This document shows, piece after piece, positions 29,001 through 44,000 of a stretch of 64,000 nt of DNA (position 1 is the stretch's first letter; the number at the start of each line of letters is the position of its first letter). The position numbers were made by a program, and so were the translations under genes. The notes under the pieces are model-generated. The model did no database searches. It saw only the letters and a program-made list of their open reading frames with translations, and was not told the origin of the DNA. This DNA is from Hymenolepis diminuta (Eukaryota > Platyhelminthes > Cestoda > Cyclophyllidea > Hymenolepididae): assembly GCA_900708905.1 (NCBI GenBank), contig CAADRB010000097.1:248001-312000 (forward strand), read 5' to 3'.

Positions 29001-32000
29001 TAAAATCCCCAGACAGCATGATTTTTTCGTCCTAAACCAGGTTGAAAGTTGAAAACAATCAGCATGACCATCTGCACGATCAACTCATGCATAGAAAATG
29101 CTACTGCTCTCAAGCAAAAATTATAGCTACTTCAAAGTTGAGCCCATTTTCAGCTCAGCACATGTGCTGCTACTGGTTTTAGATATGTAAGTGAACTTTC
29201 GGCTAGGAATTTAACGATCTTAGCTCCATTTAGTAGCTGTACTCAAGGCGCCTTCCCATACCTATCAGCTTGAGTTGATCTCTCACTCTCTCGCTCAAGT
29301 TTTTTTGTCGCAAGTATTTTATATTTGATTCATAAAAGAGCACTTTGCTACATATTACAACTTACTTCACGCTGTTTGAGTTTGAGTGGAGGGACGTAAA
29401 ATGCAATCTTTTGCTCCTCCCTTTACGGCACTAAATAACTTATTCGGGAATTAAAATTTTTGCTTGAAAACCGATCAAACTTAGTACTAAATCGCTTTCG
29501 AATAGCTTTGGCAGTTACTGAAGGAATTCATAATCTAACTTTATGAGTTTTGTTTTTTTCGGCGACAGATGTATCATTCTTTTGGGATTTAATTTCGATT
29601 ACATATTTGAAATTTATTGATAAATTTTATTGTTTTGACTATTTACAGCAAAGAAATCTATTCAAGAGCTGAACTTGATAAAATTCTGTAAGATCAAATG
29701 TGGATAGAGCTCACCGATTGGCTAGTTGAAATTTTATTTTAAATGTAATTATCCACTTGTCGATCAATCACTCAATTATTTCGGCGTGCATGATGAGAAT
29801 AAAACTGTAAGAAATTGCTGAAGCTCTTAATAATTTACCCAATATACCTATCTCAATCTCTCAGTATATTTTGAGGCAACAATATTTTTGAGATATGCCA
29901 TCGTTAACCCAATGTTGGCTAATTATTTATTAATATGTCATATACCTGTGTATTTGGAATTTTAGGCAAAGAACAGCATGGGAATGGATGTTGGGAAGGT
30001 GGTATTGGGACCGACAACATCACCTGGACGACCTGGAAATCCAGTATTGGTGAAATCTACTTCATCCTCTCTCACTGTTGGTTGGCGACAAGCATTTAAT
30101 GGTGGTCCACCACAAACTTTCATTGTAAGTTTAATTCTCGGACAAATTGAAGAGCTTTAATTTTCTTAGGCTAGCGCTGCAGAATGTTACTGGCTAACTG
30201 ATGGAATTGGGTAGTTCGTCATGTCTTCTCGATATATTTTTTTTTTCTAAAACCCAGACTACTTGGGACTAGCCATTCTTAACATATTGAATCTCACTAG
30301 AGTTTACTTAAGGCAGGCAGCCCAATATTACTACTGGAAACTGATTGATTACAATTGAGTTTCGAAATCGGAGTTAAAAAGGACACGATTATTCATACTA
30401 AACTGCTCATCTGTTTAAGCAGTACTTCGCAGAACCCTTCATTAAAACTAATATTATCTTTAATTTCGCTACACAAACTAAGTTAGTGTGAATAGTGTGT
30501 GAATCATTTATGAGAAATACCAAATTCCGCAAAAATAATTTATAAATTTTGCAATAGAACTGAGTAATTTTTCAACAAAATAAACAATGAAACTAAATGC
30601 GTCTCCTAGACTGATCCAAGACTGAATATGTTTGATTTTCGGACATGGGATATTGCAGCTGATGAATATTAACCTAGCTGAGTCAGGCAACGCCAAAAAA
30701 ACATACTTAGCTAAGTCTCTCCAGACCGCTGAATCAGTCCTGTAGAGGAACAGCAGGGTTCCTTAAAACGTCAATTTTATTTCAACCAGATTATTGGGGA
30801 TATTCATACATGGTATTTGAACAAGCTATTGGCGACACTCTATCCCCTCCTTATTCAAATGTGTTAACCAACCTAGAAGTTCAAATGCTATATCTTATGG
30901 GAATTCTTACACCCCACCTATGTGTTGTCGTAATAATGGATGTGAGAAAGCTTTATGGTTGGAATTTAGAGAAATTTTCATAGTGTTACCCCAACTAAAA
31001 ATAGCCACGAGACTTTCGCCCTTTTTAGTGAAAGTTTTATTCCAGTGGAACTCTGTTTATAAAATAGACAATCATTCATGTGGCAATTATGTCTAACAAA
31101 CCGTGTGTGTATTAATATTAGTCCTCCCCACACGGTGAAGATTTATTACTCTAAATTGTTTACAAAGAGAACGAACAGGGGTAACCGGTTCCATAATTCC
31201 CAGACTTTGGGAATAAAATATACAAGTGACGGATGAATACTACTTAATACCAAACAGAAGCTAAATTATACCTGGAGGTTTCTCACGGAAAGTCCGTTAA
31301 AGAGATTAGAGTTATTTTAAAATCAAGCTGCGAACACTAGCCGGGTACGCTGAACGATTTCGACATCTACGCATATATATACGAATGTGTTATTCAAAAT
31401 GCACAAATACAAATTGAAAGGAAAGATGTATGGCCTTAAATATGTCTCTTGCTGGAGGAATGGGGGAGGGGGGATTAAAAAATTCTTCTCTAAGAATAAT
31501 TCTTTTTAGAACTTTCATTTTGATCGGTACCTTTTTGTTCCTTGAGGTATTTAAGAACCTCAAGTTCGGCTGATGTTGAGTTTTGAAGATAAGTTAGTGA
31601 AAAATACTTTAAACATTTGCCATTGTGTTGATGATCTCCATTGATTTGTCTTTTTGTAGTTTGGGTTTGCGTGAGCTGAAAAGAGTGAATGATGGCATCG
31701 ATCAATCCTTCCTCACTTCAGAGCAGTTGTGATTTGTATAATCGGATATTTGCGAATCAAATCTCAACTCAAAATATTCAGTTAAAGTTAATCGTGCATT
31801 TATTAAATATTATTCTTATATGGGCTGCAGTCAAGTCCTGGAGAGTATAATTAAACTCACATATATTCCTTGATATCATTTCGTTGGTAATGCTTAAACT
31901 ATTACATTGCAGTCTTTTAAGGTCTAAAAATGTCCTCTTGACTTCCATGTCAGTGAGTTTAACTGGTCGGTGAATCCATAGTTTAATTAGTTACTTGAAT

Positions 32001-35000
32001 TCAGGAGAAGCGAGAGATTGGTTTTAGTTTAACATGGGTTTAAATAGCATGATGATGACGACATGCTTCCTATTAAGTGGCCGAAAACATGGTGAGGTCA
32101 CACACTCTGGAATGAAATGAATTCAAACAGTCTGGTGCGAAGAGACTTAACTGGGTCAGCGAAAATTTTGCACATGGTTTAGGCGATTTGGTTGTGGAGA
32201 TTTATCTATCTAGTAATTTAAAAATGTATATAAGTCTAACAGTAATTCAACAGAGAGTGAGGAAAGAGTAGATGTTGAGGCCTGGGTATCAAGTGTTTTG
32301 CTCTCTTTGGACCCTGGAAGCGCAGTATTTTAACTTTTTTATAAGGGATAGATTTTCCTTTGCAATGTTAGATTCTCTTAATTTGTCTCTAAATTCCTAA
32401 GTGAGGTTATTTTGGTGAAATGGAGAATCTATTGATATAATTCAATCTTAGCCACCTCGGTTAATTTATAATCCAATATCCCTATGCAGATATGAGACTG
32501 CATTGGTCATATTAAACACGATAGAGCTTATTGTTATTCATTCAAAAAGAGCTCTAAAAATGTAAATAATTAGAAAGTTTTACGCAAAACAACTAGAATA
32601 GAGTATTAATATCGGATTTATCAATTTAGTTTTCTCTTACTCTTTTAAAGGTGTGATGAATAACTGGGGACAATATGTTGCTTTCTTTGTAGTCAAATAT
32701 CTAACCTTGTTTATTTGAACAACACCATGTAACATCCTACTGTTATTCTTTTATTATTATCGGGCAATAATTTAGTAAAGGTAATACTAGAAATTAAATA
32801 AGTTTTAAAAATTCTACCAAAACAACAGAGTAAAGTAAATGAGATTGTTCTTGAAGTAAGATCTTTCGCTTAGTAACTAATTACACTAATGAAAACTATT
32901 TTTTAAAGTAAATTTAGCTTTTAGTGCAAGTGCAGAAGAATTTTGATTGTTTTCACCTAGTTTGTTTGTTTCCTTTGTTTCTGACGAAACTAATCACTAC
33001 TCTATTCCTAAACGCATTCCTTAGCCGAGTTTTTAACTTGAAGGAAATAAAGCAATTTGTTTTCTTTGTAGCTAACTTGCTCTACCTCACAGATAATTAA
33101 AACCACACAACTTAAATATTTCTCGAAATTTTGCTGAAAATCGCAGAAATCAACGGTGATAAATTTTAATAAGTAGGTAAAATATATGTTCGCACTCGAT
33201 ATCAACTCCCCCCAAACTGAAATTCTGATATCCAATTGGTGCAATCAATTTTAATTAGGAGAAAATTTTATTTTAAACTCATGTTAATTTTTTTCACATT
33301 TTAGGTTAAATGGGCTCTAAATGAATCTCCAGATGCGGAGCAAACAGTTGAAGTCAAAGAAGATTCATTATCTGAGGTCATCAAATACACAATTCAAAGT
33401 AAGTTGGACGTACTAAAGCGGAACATTTTTTTCCTATATTTCTTGATCCTATTAACAGTGGGTTCGTAAAGCAGAACTTCCTGTATTTTGACTTGTTTAA
33501 GGCGTTGCCTTGTCCCCGATTTCAAGGACAAGGCAAATGAGAATAATTACGTAGATGTCTGGCTAAGCAATATTAGGCGCAAAATAAGATAACTTTTAAG
33601 GAGCCATGTGTGCCAGTGACATAACAATTGAATAGTTCGTCCACGAAATCCGAGTTTACAGGTTCGATGTCCACCGGCGCATTTACAATGAGTGGAATAA
33701 CCAACCGTACTGCTTAAGCCGGCCTGGTAGACGAGGGCAACAAAATCCAACTTTCTCACTATGATTCTGCTCCTCTACCCAAGATAAGAGTTGGAAGATG
33801 CTTACGAGTTCAATATTCATCGATCCAGGTTCAATGAACAATGTTGGTTAAATGGAGAATGCGGGAATGCGATACTCCCATCAGTAATCAAAACTAAAGT
33901 GAATATTAGGAATATCTTATCGTCAAAGAGATTGAAACTTATAATCCCTAACATATGGGTGATCGTTCCGTTTTCTGACTCGTTTCAAAAGAATTTAAAT
34001 CGTATTCATTCACTGTCTTTTCTATTCATAGTTAAATAAATGTGTGAAAATCAGCATTCAATAAGCAATAATGTATTTAAATTTGGTCATTCTAATGTAT
34101 AGCAAATTTTTCACCTAAATAATTTAGGTTGCTCAAGTACGGAGAAAGGAGTTTTGAGACCAAAAATTGAGTATTGAGAGTGTTTTAATAGGGAGACAAT
34201 TTTAATATTGGCGGAGAATTTAGGACATAGTAGATTCATATCAGAAGTTTTCAAAATTATTGTCCAATAAAATAACTCTAACTCATATATAAATTTCGTC
34301 TAGTTGGCGAGAAAAAATAATGCGAAACATGATCTAGGAGTGCAAAATTTTATCTTGATTAGTTTTATTAACAAATAGAAATGCAGATCAGTGCTCTTTG
34401 GAACACAGAGTGTTACCTTATTTGGATTATGGAAGCGTCGGGTTTTCTGTGACCTTACAAGTAGTATAGTGTAATTTCCAAGAATTCAAATTTCATGAAC
34501 GGACCCCAAGAATCTGGAGTGAGATTATGTCCACAGTATGTACAGCATGATAACTGGTTGATTTTGTTCCCTGGTTGATTATGCCGTCTATACTTATTTG
34601 TATCTTATTATAATTAAAAGGTTCATGAGAATGGGGACGATTTTTTTAACACAGCAGTACTCACTAGAGCTCACTCAAGGTGAAATCTCGATGAGTAACA
34701 AACCGCTGTTATGTGCCGTTATGCATGCTGATTTTGCTTCATTCCAATTTCTTACCATATGCCTAATAAAGCCATCTTTTATGTTAGTCATCAATTTCAT
34801 ATTGGCAATAGCAATTTGCAAAACCTAATCCTTTGAAATAAACTAATTTATTTTAACCTAATTTAAAAATATCACATGGAAATTTTTACAAATTAGCTTA
34901 GCGACCAGTGGTAGCCTTACTAATCTATTCCTTATCAGATTACGTTTTTTCTTATGTAATCCTTTTTATTGTCCCATTTTTGATGACTTTTCCCATATTT

Positions 35001-38000
35001 AGGTCATAAAAATAGCTAAATACTCCGTGCGTTGTTTGTCCGCTATCATCTGGAGATCAACAGTAAAAGGTCTAGGAAGTAGGTTAGACTAGACTTGTGG
35101 GTACATATGAAGAAGAATCATTTCAACCTAAAAGGGGATTGAGATCACTTATGCTTTCTGCTTCTTCCAATTTTGTTCAAAGTACCTTTGATTGGGGGTT
35201 TCAGGTAAAATTTAAGTTCAATTAAGGCAGTTGTTAAAGTGGATAAATGTTGAAAAAGGGGAAATTATATAAAGAATAGGAAAGGTTATAAAATGAAAAT
35301 GTTGTTGGGTAAAATAAATATGGAAAAAATCAAAGAATTAAAATAAAATGAGAGATATTGATCCTCTGAGGGGCAATTATTGAAAAAAATTTTTCAATCA
35401 AATTTTTGATTAATTATTGACCAAATTATTGACATTGGAAGGTATAATTTTAAAAATTTCACTGAGGGGAGAGCAAAGTAAATTCTGAAGATTTTGGTTT
35501 TCGTGGCAAGAAATTTTCGGGAACATTTCATTCAGTTAGAAACTTATACTTAAATGTGATTGGCTAGTAAATAGACTAGATATCGATTTTCTAAAGCAGA
35601 GACATGACCGGTTCGCACATTCTTAATTTCACTTTTCACAAATTCGTTCAAATTTCCCCGATGACAAAAAATTGTGTACAACAGGAGCTGACCGAGATTT
35701 GAAAAGTGGATAGTGGTGTCACTCACATTTAAAGCTTCAGCTGATATGAGTCAGCTGTAGATTGTATAAATAAACTTAACTCACTTTAAATAAGCAAACT
35801 AAATCCAAAACTAGATAAATCTTTCCACCTAAAAATTCGCATTATCTTATACTCAGTAATTCATATAGAGGTGAAAAGCCCAGGAGTAGTTTTTAAGGTT
35901 TGAAAATGCTGAATGTGCTATTTACTTTAACTTTGCAATGATCCACTTGTCTTTAAATAGGCACATTCATCCGACTTTAAGAATCTCTGTTGGAAAAAAC
36001 CGATAATGAGCAGTAATGCATCTAATCAGGGACTTCTTTGTGGTAATCAGAAACTGAATTTTGGTTTTCACCATTTCAGATTTATCAAAAGCTAAAAGAT
36101 ATCGAATATCCGTTGCTGCAAAGAACGCACTTCACAAGCCTTCTCCTTTCACTGATTACCTGATAGTATCTACAGCAGGTGAGTTGATATATCTGGAAGT
36201 TTGTTTTAATTTTAACTTTACTTTTGCGGAAACTTTTGATTTTCAGACAATGTGTATGGGACCGTTTCGCCATTGTGTATTATTTATTTCTGTCAAAGTG
36301 AAAGTGTAATTTTTAATAGACAGGGCCTGAAATTCGTGTCATGAGTTTTGTTTTTTTGATGATTAAACACTCCTAGGTAAATGGTTTTGTTTGTTCCTTT
36401 TTCAAATGAACAATTTTATATATATGGAAAATTTAACCAAAAGTGAAAATGCTTACCATAAAAAAATTGAAACGAAACGCTTTACAAGTATTAGCATGAC
36501 TTGTGGAGAGAATTTCATGATAGAAATTTTATATATTTTAATATTTTCTCGGTTATTATTAACCAATTTGCTTAAATTTACTCTTGGGAAACCCAAACAA
36601 CTTGTCAAACTGATGGATATTTATTGTGCATAGTCCATCATGCTTTTTTTATTGTTTGCTTGTTTGCAGCGAATATTTGTGATGGTCATCTTTTCCTAAA
36701 ACTTAATTCTCAGCTCCTGATTAACCTTAAAGACAATTGGTTAAGATTTGAAAATTTTATTCTTAGCGTGTCTATTCAGAGGAGCGGATGTCTAGCTCTA
36801 ATTCATAATTAAAGCTATAAGTGTCACTAGGAGCTACTTTAAAATTTTTTCCTCAATTACTCCGTTGAATAAATTAGCTTCAGAAGTGCTGTTACCGAAG
36901 AAATAGCTGTGAGCACTTATTAACTATTCTTCATCCACTCTTTCTGATAGGAAATTTCTTAAGTATTACGAATTGATAATAATGCTATTTAACACAATAA
37001 GTCTCAACAAAGCGGGTGTTTGAATACAAGAGTAGTATATGGGAGCCTCATTGCTGAGACACTCTCGCATACTGTTAACTCACCCTTGGCCAGCATAAAT
37101 CATCAGGTTTAAATTATGCACTGAATGTGATCCGTTGAGTATTATGCCCAGCACCTCTGACCGAACAGAAGTACATGGTAACCGCTACGCCATACTAGGA
37201 AATCATCAAAATTTTTGCATCATTATTTAACTTTGTGGCTTTAACTAGGGACTGATTTCACAAACCCATTCCATGATTCGTCTAATAGTAAAAGTGAACT
37301 CTAAATCGGTATTTTAATTATGCCTTATAAGAATCCACAAATTCATATTAAGAAGACCAAATGATCAGTACATGAATAAGATATTTTGAATAAAAGTGTT
37401 ATACTTGAATGAAAGAAACCCAATATGCAAAAAGAACATCAGAAAGATGTATGCCAAAAAAGGAAATGTGACTGGGAGTCAACGATGATACCGAGATACG
37501 TTGGTCTAGTCACAGCAGCGTTGACAACCCGCCATTTTTTTTCACCTCATTGAGTAAAAAGATGCCAGAAATTTCTGAAGGGGACAAATTTCACACCTTA
37601 CAGGTCGTGACATTTATGAGATATGTATGAGTCGTCCAGTGCCGTATTTTTTTTTGCTTATTATCTCCTGCCTTCCCCAAACCGGGTCCGAAGGCTGGGG
37701 GTACACACAAATGTATGAATCACCTCTTCCCAATGGGAAAATTAAGTTGAAATGCCCGTGCTTTTATTTCCACCATTGCTATTCCCACTTTATTTATTTG
37801 CTGCTATTAACCTGCTGTTCTTTTCTTGAATTCAGTTCAAAAGGAGAGAAAGTGCTTTTGCATCTTAAAACCTAATTATGGATAATTAGAGGGTATTAGC
37901 TACCTAAAGGGTATTTAATCAACTTCTCAAGCGGAGTTTAACTTGGATAGGAGATAGAGCATTGTTAAGGCCCTTAATATTAAGAATTAGTTTTTTGATT

Positions 38001-41000
38001 TGCATGCCTGCTGCTTTGAATGCGGAAGTCAGAGACCTTCATTTGCGTGAGGCGGTCAACTGAAGTAGCAAAATAACCCCTAGCTGACATCTAAACTCAG
38101 TCTTGCTTTTTTCCCTGTATTAGAAACTAATGGGGAACTGAATGTCTAATTTTCAGTACAGATTTTTCTGCTCAGGATTATTATAGAGGCATTTTCAAAA
38201 ATAGCTAAATATCTAAACGCAGAGAACCGTAAAATGACCTATGAGCATTATGAAATTGGATCCGGTGAATGAAGGCAATGGGAAAAGTTCTCGGCTTATT
38301 ATTTAACAGATATAGGTCTTCCTTAGGGCCTATTGACCTAACCTTTCTACTTAAGGATCTGATCTTTGGTTCCTGAATGATACTTCACGCTCTCACTCTC
38401 TCTATTTAGTACTGATTTTTACCGGTCAGAGTAATGATACTGCTAAATTGGAGGTCATACAGAATCATTTGTATTCTGTTTTTTTACTATTGTTTCAGGT
38501 GAACTAATCCATTGAATATAAAGAAATATGAGGACATCCTTGCGGCTGTCGTTAAACTAATAGCGATTGAGTTATCATAGAAGTTCGTGTTTTATTAAAG
38601 CAAGTAAATATCCCATTCCTAGGCAATCCTATTCACTAATCTTATTATTAGTGAGTAATTTGCAGACGTATTGTACTTTTGATAACTTGACCGTTGATCT
38701 AGACGGGAAGAATGCTCAAAACTCATCAATTTGGCGGTGATTTAATCTTTAGTGCTTTCTACTCCTTTCCTAAATCATCTAGACCACAGTCAATCTTCAC
38801 CTCTCTGGTATTCCAATTTTCTACAATGAGAGGATCGCTTATGTTAAATATTAATATTGAATGGTGATTTGATGTATTCCTATTTTCATTTAGCTGTTGC
38901 TGATCCAACCGAAGAAGCAATGCTAGACGAAGCCCATTCAGGAGTTGTCGGATCTGGCTCAAGTGGTAGCGGTGGAACCCGTCAAATGTTGAGCGCAAAC
39001 TCCATGTTAAAAGATGACGAAGGAACCAATAGTGCATCTCCCAGTGTCTCTATGATTGTCACTATCGCGACGTGCTTCGGATGTCTCATTTTCGTCACAA
39101 ACCTCATCATTGTGGGTCTGGTACTGCACCGTCGACATCAACGAAAGAATTCTAGACTAAAGAGAATTCCTGGAACTGATAGTAAGCTTTAATAAATTCA
39201 GTACCGATAGTCTTCTGCCCACTCTCCTAACTGGAGAATATTTTGATGAAATGACAAAAAGAAATGATAGAGAAAATAGGTAGCTTAGTCTCATGGCTCA
39301 TGGCTCATGCCTCATGGAAAGGCAGAACGTTCAGATATAGGTTTTCGTGGCTTCTTGAGATAACATCAGAGCATTTTGCCTCTGTCCCCTTCCTTTCTTT
39401 CCCCCTCCCCCCCCCCACCCCTCTCTTTCCCCATAATCATGGATATGCAAAAGGAGGAGGAGGAGTTTATTATTCGTCTTCCTCTCTCTTCGTGATTTTA
39501 TCAGACTGCTCGCTCTCTCCTAATGCTTCTCTCACGCAAGGAGATAGCGAACCCTTATATTCTTCTATATCTACTGCATATCTCTCCCTCTCTCAACAAT
39601 GCTCACACAAATTGCATTGCCCTGCTTTTTTATCGCTTGGATCAATCCAAAAGGGTCATTCATTGGAGTTCTTACTTATCTGTCTTCTCTCCCCCTCTCT
39701 CTCTCGATCCCTTTTTATTCGAGATTTTGAAATATCAAATTATCCAACATTTTCACTAGGAAAAATGACTAAAAATAAAGTTTTTTATGGGTATTTAATG
39801 ACTTAATTTGTGGAAAAGTCGGCAAAGATTTTCATAAGTTCCTCTGGAAGCATTTTTCAAATCATTGTTATTATATGGATCTTGATAATTGACTGTAGAG
39901 ATTAAAAAACAGAAATCCTGGAGAATTTTAATTTTTTCAATCCTTTATGAAATGAAAATAATATGGTGGCACAGTCATAGACAATTTTTATATAACAATC
40001 TTAAAAAGCTTGATCTAACTTTCATATATAACAGAGTAAATTTTTCGATGAAGAAAATGACTTCTCTTAAAAACGATTTAGGAACAAAGAAATGAGTTCA
40101 TATAGAGGACGGTTAAAAGGCGATTCCGTACAAAAATCTCCAGACTTTTAGGTGTTCAACTGACGTATCAAGTTGTTTATCAATTGTTCGAGTGTAAAGA
40201 TGGTGATGAATCATTATAGAAGCACATGTTCACATCAACGTTTTGTAAAGTAAGGCTCTGTTGTACCGCTATATTGCTCAGAAATCAAGTTTCTACCACC
40301 TTGATCTGTCGGCTCAATAGATATCTTTAAGCTAAAGTTGACTCAGGTAGAGAAGGAGAAGGATAGAACAAAATGTACTCGCCGCAAGACACTTTATTAG
40401 CTAAACTAAGACAATGTATAAATAAATACGGGTAGACTTCATGTTTGGAGATCTAAACACCGCCGAACTGATGGCAGATTACGGCTGGGGTGGGCGACTT
40501 AGAGACATCCAGTTTTAATCATTAATACTGAGACTAAACCTAAAGTCTGCAGCTTTGAATTTCGTTTTGTCGACATCCAATCCCGATGCAAAATCGGTAA
40601 GGACTGGCTTGTAAAATTCGAGGTTATGGATTCTACTTCGGAGTCTGGAGTGGTTTAAGATTCTGCATATGAATGCCTGTGCATCGGTGACGTATTAGGC
40701 ACCGTGCTCCTTTGTCAAGTCAGAGGTCGAGGTTAGATTCTCCTCAGCACACACTCAATGATCGGAATGGCCAACCACACTGGTTAAGTCTGGCTATAGT
40801 AGAGGATGGTAGAATTCGAGTCCTTAATTAGAGAGGCTCCGCGATGCCGTTCTGCTCAAGATAAGCACTGGGAAACGATTACCTAAATAGGCTTGGGAAC
40901 TGTTATTATTATTATCATTACTACTATTATTGCAAATGATGCTTTTTTCCAAATTAAACTCCAAATAAAATTTTCGTGCTAAATGCGTCCTTCTATTCTT

Positions 41001-44000
41001 TTTTATGAAACTGATTAGTAATTAACTTACTGGTTTTTGAACATTCAAATTTAACTCACAATCACTGTGGCATCCAATTAATTTAAGAGTAATTTGTGGG
41101 TTTCAAGCCTATGTTTTACTGTTTTTTGGTCCGAATAATATTCAGGAGATCATTATTGTAAGCTTATTAACTTGTGATTGCTTGCTTAATTCCTTCCTAC
41201 CTCCAGAACAAGGATAAACATTTTCTCGCCTATCGTTGATTATTACAATAGGAGTAAAATAGTGAAAGTGAGGTAGACTACTTTTCATCTAATTAACTCC
41301 TGTCTCTTGGGGAATTAATTTTACAACCTTCCACCGCCCTCAAAGTAGAGCGTAGGCTTGGTTTGGAGATTGGATGACTAGTTTTTTATAAACGGCATCT
41401 CCTTTTTTCCTCTGATTAACTCACCTCTGTAGAGGGAATAGAATTTCTCTCAGCACACTAGATGAGCAGCACTAGTTGTGGCTATTGCCTAAATTAGAGT
41501 CAGAATCTCTATTCTCTTAAACCCATCCTTTTACTGAAATAGATATACACCATATTAGAATCGTTGGGTTCATATAAATGTTTTTCACTTATTCAATGCA
41601 GATAACAGACCAGAAGAAAGGGAAAATGTTGTGTTTATAGAATAAGATCGTTTTTGCTACATTAGTAGCATCTTATGAAGATGGAAGGAAGGGAGCAATT
41701 ATGAGAGGGAAGTATAATAAAGGTTGCAGAACTATTTGATCACATAACGACATTTTGCATCAAAAAACCTGTGGCATTTTTCACAGTAAGCTCCAAAGTT
41801 TCTCGAATGAAAGATGAGTTAGTCTCTGAAGCTCTATTTATCCATTTCTTCTTGGATGCTTTTTCATTGTATTCATTCAGAGGCGTTTGGGAAGTAACCT
41901 CCCATTCTTGTAAATCAAATTATTTATTAACATGTTCTCTTTAAATAAAAAAATGAATCCTGCGAATGACATGTAGCAATAAGTTTTGTTTTAGAATCCA
42001 GCTTTGGGCCTCATTATAAAACTTATGATGCTCAGTTTAGTATAATAGTTTCTAACAGTATTTTCATTGATTTGAGCATGTGCTTCTATAATGACCCTCC
42101 ATCCTCTTTGCACCCGAACAGCTAGTTTCCAAACGTTATTGAGTGTCGATAATTGAGTATTTAAGCACTTGGAGATATTTAAAGGGGCGGGGGGTGGGGT
42201 ACTTTTTAATCATCTCATATGGATATTATTACGTTTTTGCTATTAATACATTTTGTAATGCAAAATGTTATAACTTTTAACCTTTGAGAGGCATCAAAAT
42301 ATAAAGAATAATAGAATTTTTCGAGTAAATTAACGAAAAGAGAGGTATTTAAAGAACCTTCATCTGAAGTTGAGTTTCTTTGTGTTGTATTCCTGTTGTC
42401 TTACAAATACGGTTTTTTGGTTAATGTCCTTATTTTTCTGAAATTCAAGCTGAAAAATCCGATTTCTAGATTTCTGAGTGTTTGTTTATGTCTGCAGTGT
42501 TCAGTTTTATTTACCGGTTAGACATACCTTCCTTAAATCTGACTATTGATTGGAAAGTACATCTAGAAGATACCATTTAAGATATATTTCACTTAGCAGA
42601 CTCCCAATATATTTTAAAGTATTTTCCATTTATTACTTAAAAAATAAAAGTAAATTTCATTTATTGTATTGCTTTTACTTGCCGCGGAATTATCCTTATT
42701 CTCTCTCGTATTGTGTAATTGATAAAAATTATAAAACGGTAGATAAATAACACCTGGAAAGTTTTATAATGTTTGTTTTATTCTTTTTACCTTATCTAAG
42801 GCTTAGTAAAGTGTGGTGTTATGGATGGTTACCCAACTGCTGATTGCTATCCCGATCGATTTATCAACGGACAACATGTTTTTGGACCATTTATTGACTC
42901 CGCTAGTCAAAAGGACAGTCTTAGTCAGTATCAGTTTGAACATGTAGGTCTACCTTTCTCTTTAATTGTATGTATATGAGGTTGATTTGCACAATTAACT
43001 GAACATTTTCGTGATTATAGTTTGGCCAATGTTCACCCCAAATGCCGGCTGAATACATCTCATCTACAGGTTCCTACTTCCCTCGTGAATCTCCACTCAA
43101 TCTTTTCACTAATTCTCCAACTCTTATCACCCCCGAACAACATGCAATGGCTATGCATAATCAACAACACCAGCATAGAATGAACTCTCAGACACTATCG
43201 CGTTCGAGCTCTCCACTTCACTCATCTCGCTCTCATGGTCTCCAACCAGCCACTCCGTCATCCCTTGAACATCCACATCAACGCCATCCCAGCTTTGGTG
43301 GGGGAGGAGGGTCCGGAAGTGTCTACCCACCAGATCACTCAATATACCTGGTCGCGGCGCCAAACCCCAATCGGTATATAGCAGATGACCCCTTGGCAGC
43401 TGCTTCACTTTATGGAGGTCTACCACCGGGAGCTGTCTCACCACACTCATTGACAGACAACTCTATCGGTGGAATGTCTGATGGAAGGGGAGGAATAGGA
43501 AATAGTGGACCTGGAAGCGGCAGCTATGCGAGCGGTGGTGGAAGAGTTGTGTATACGGGTGCGAACACGCTGGGATATCATGCATCACCAAGAATGATTA
43601 CCAGCTTCTATACACCTCAGAGACAGGACCTAAATTCTGTGGCTAGTAATGCAATTGGATCGCATATGCAAACTAGTGAGTATAACTTGTTCTAAAACAG
43701 GAATAATAACAAAATAATACATTAGGAGAGTAATCAAGTTATTAGGTAGTATTTAGCAGTGCAACACAGTAGAAAAGGAAAACTCTATCAATCTCAAGGT
43801 AGATATATTCGTTTAATATATCAATAGACTAACTAAGTTTTACTGAAATTCAATCGTCTTTACTATTAGAGAATTTCATTTAACGCGTTAGTTCTTGTTT
43901 GACCATCTTAGACAGTATAAAGTTTCAAAAAGGGATGGAAATGTTAGTGGAGGAAGATGATAAGTCTCCATCCGTTGAAAGGAAATATCTTTCGGCATTT

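Larger units (their letters stand above)
33399..36079 (+). other. Intron, phase 1, 2.7 kb
   Basis: Carries the hairpin at 33505-33536 and a SINE copy at about 33595-33790; the rest is AT-rich without recognisable features. Confidence 0.75.
39182..42800 (+). other. Intron, phase 1, 3.6 kb
   Basis: Carries a short tandem repeat (39290-39317), a polypyrimidine tract (about 39382-39433) and a SINE copy (about 40655-40935). A 180-codon open frame at 39264-39806 coincides with the CT-rich tract and looks compositional. Confidence 0.74.

Noticed and set aside
39264..39806. A 180-codon open frame on the + strand in an intron
   Set aside because: It runs through a CT-rich low-complexity tract, has repetitive Ser/Leu/Pro composition, no family signature, and begins within intron sequence just after the transmembrane exon. 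Overlapping frames are open too.
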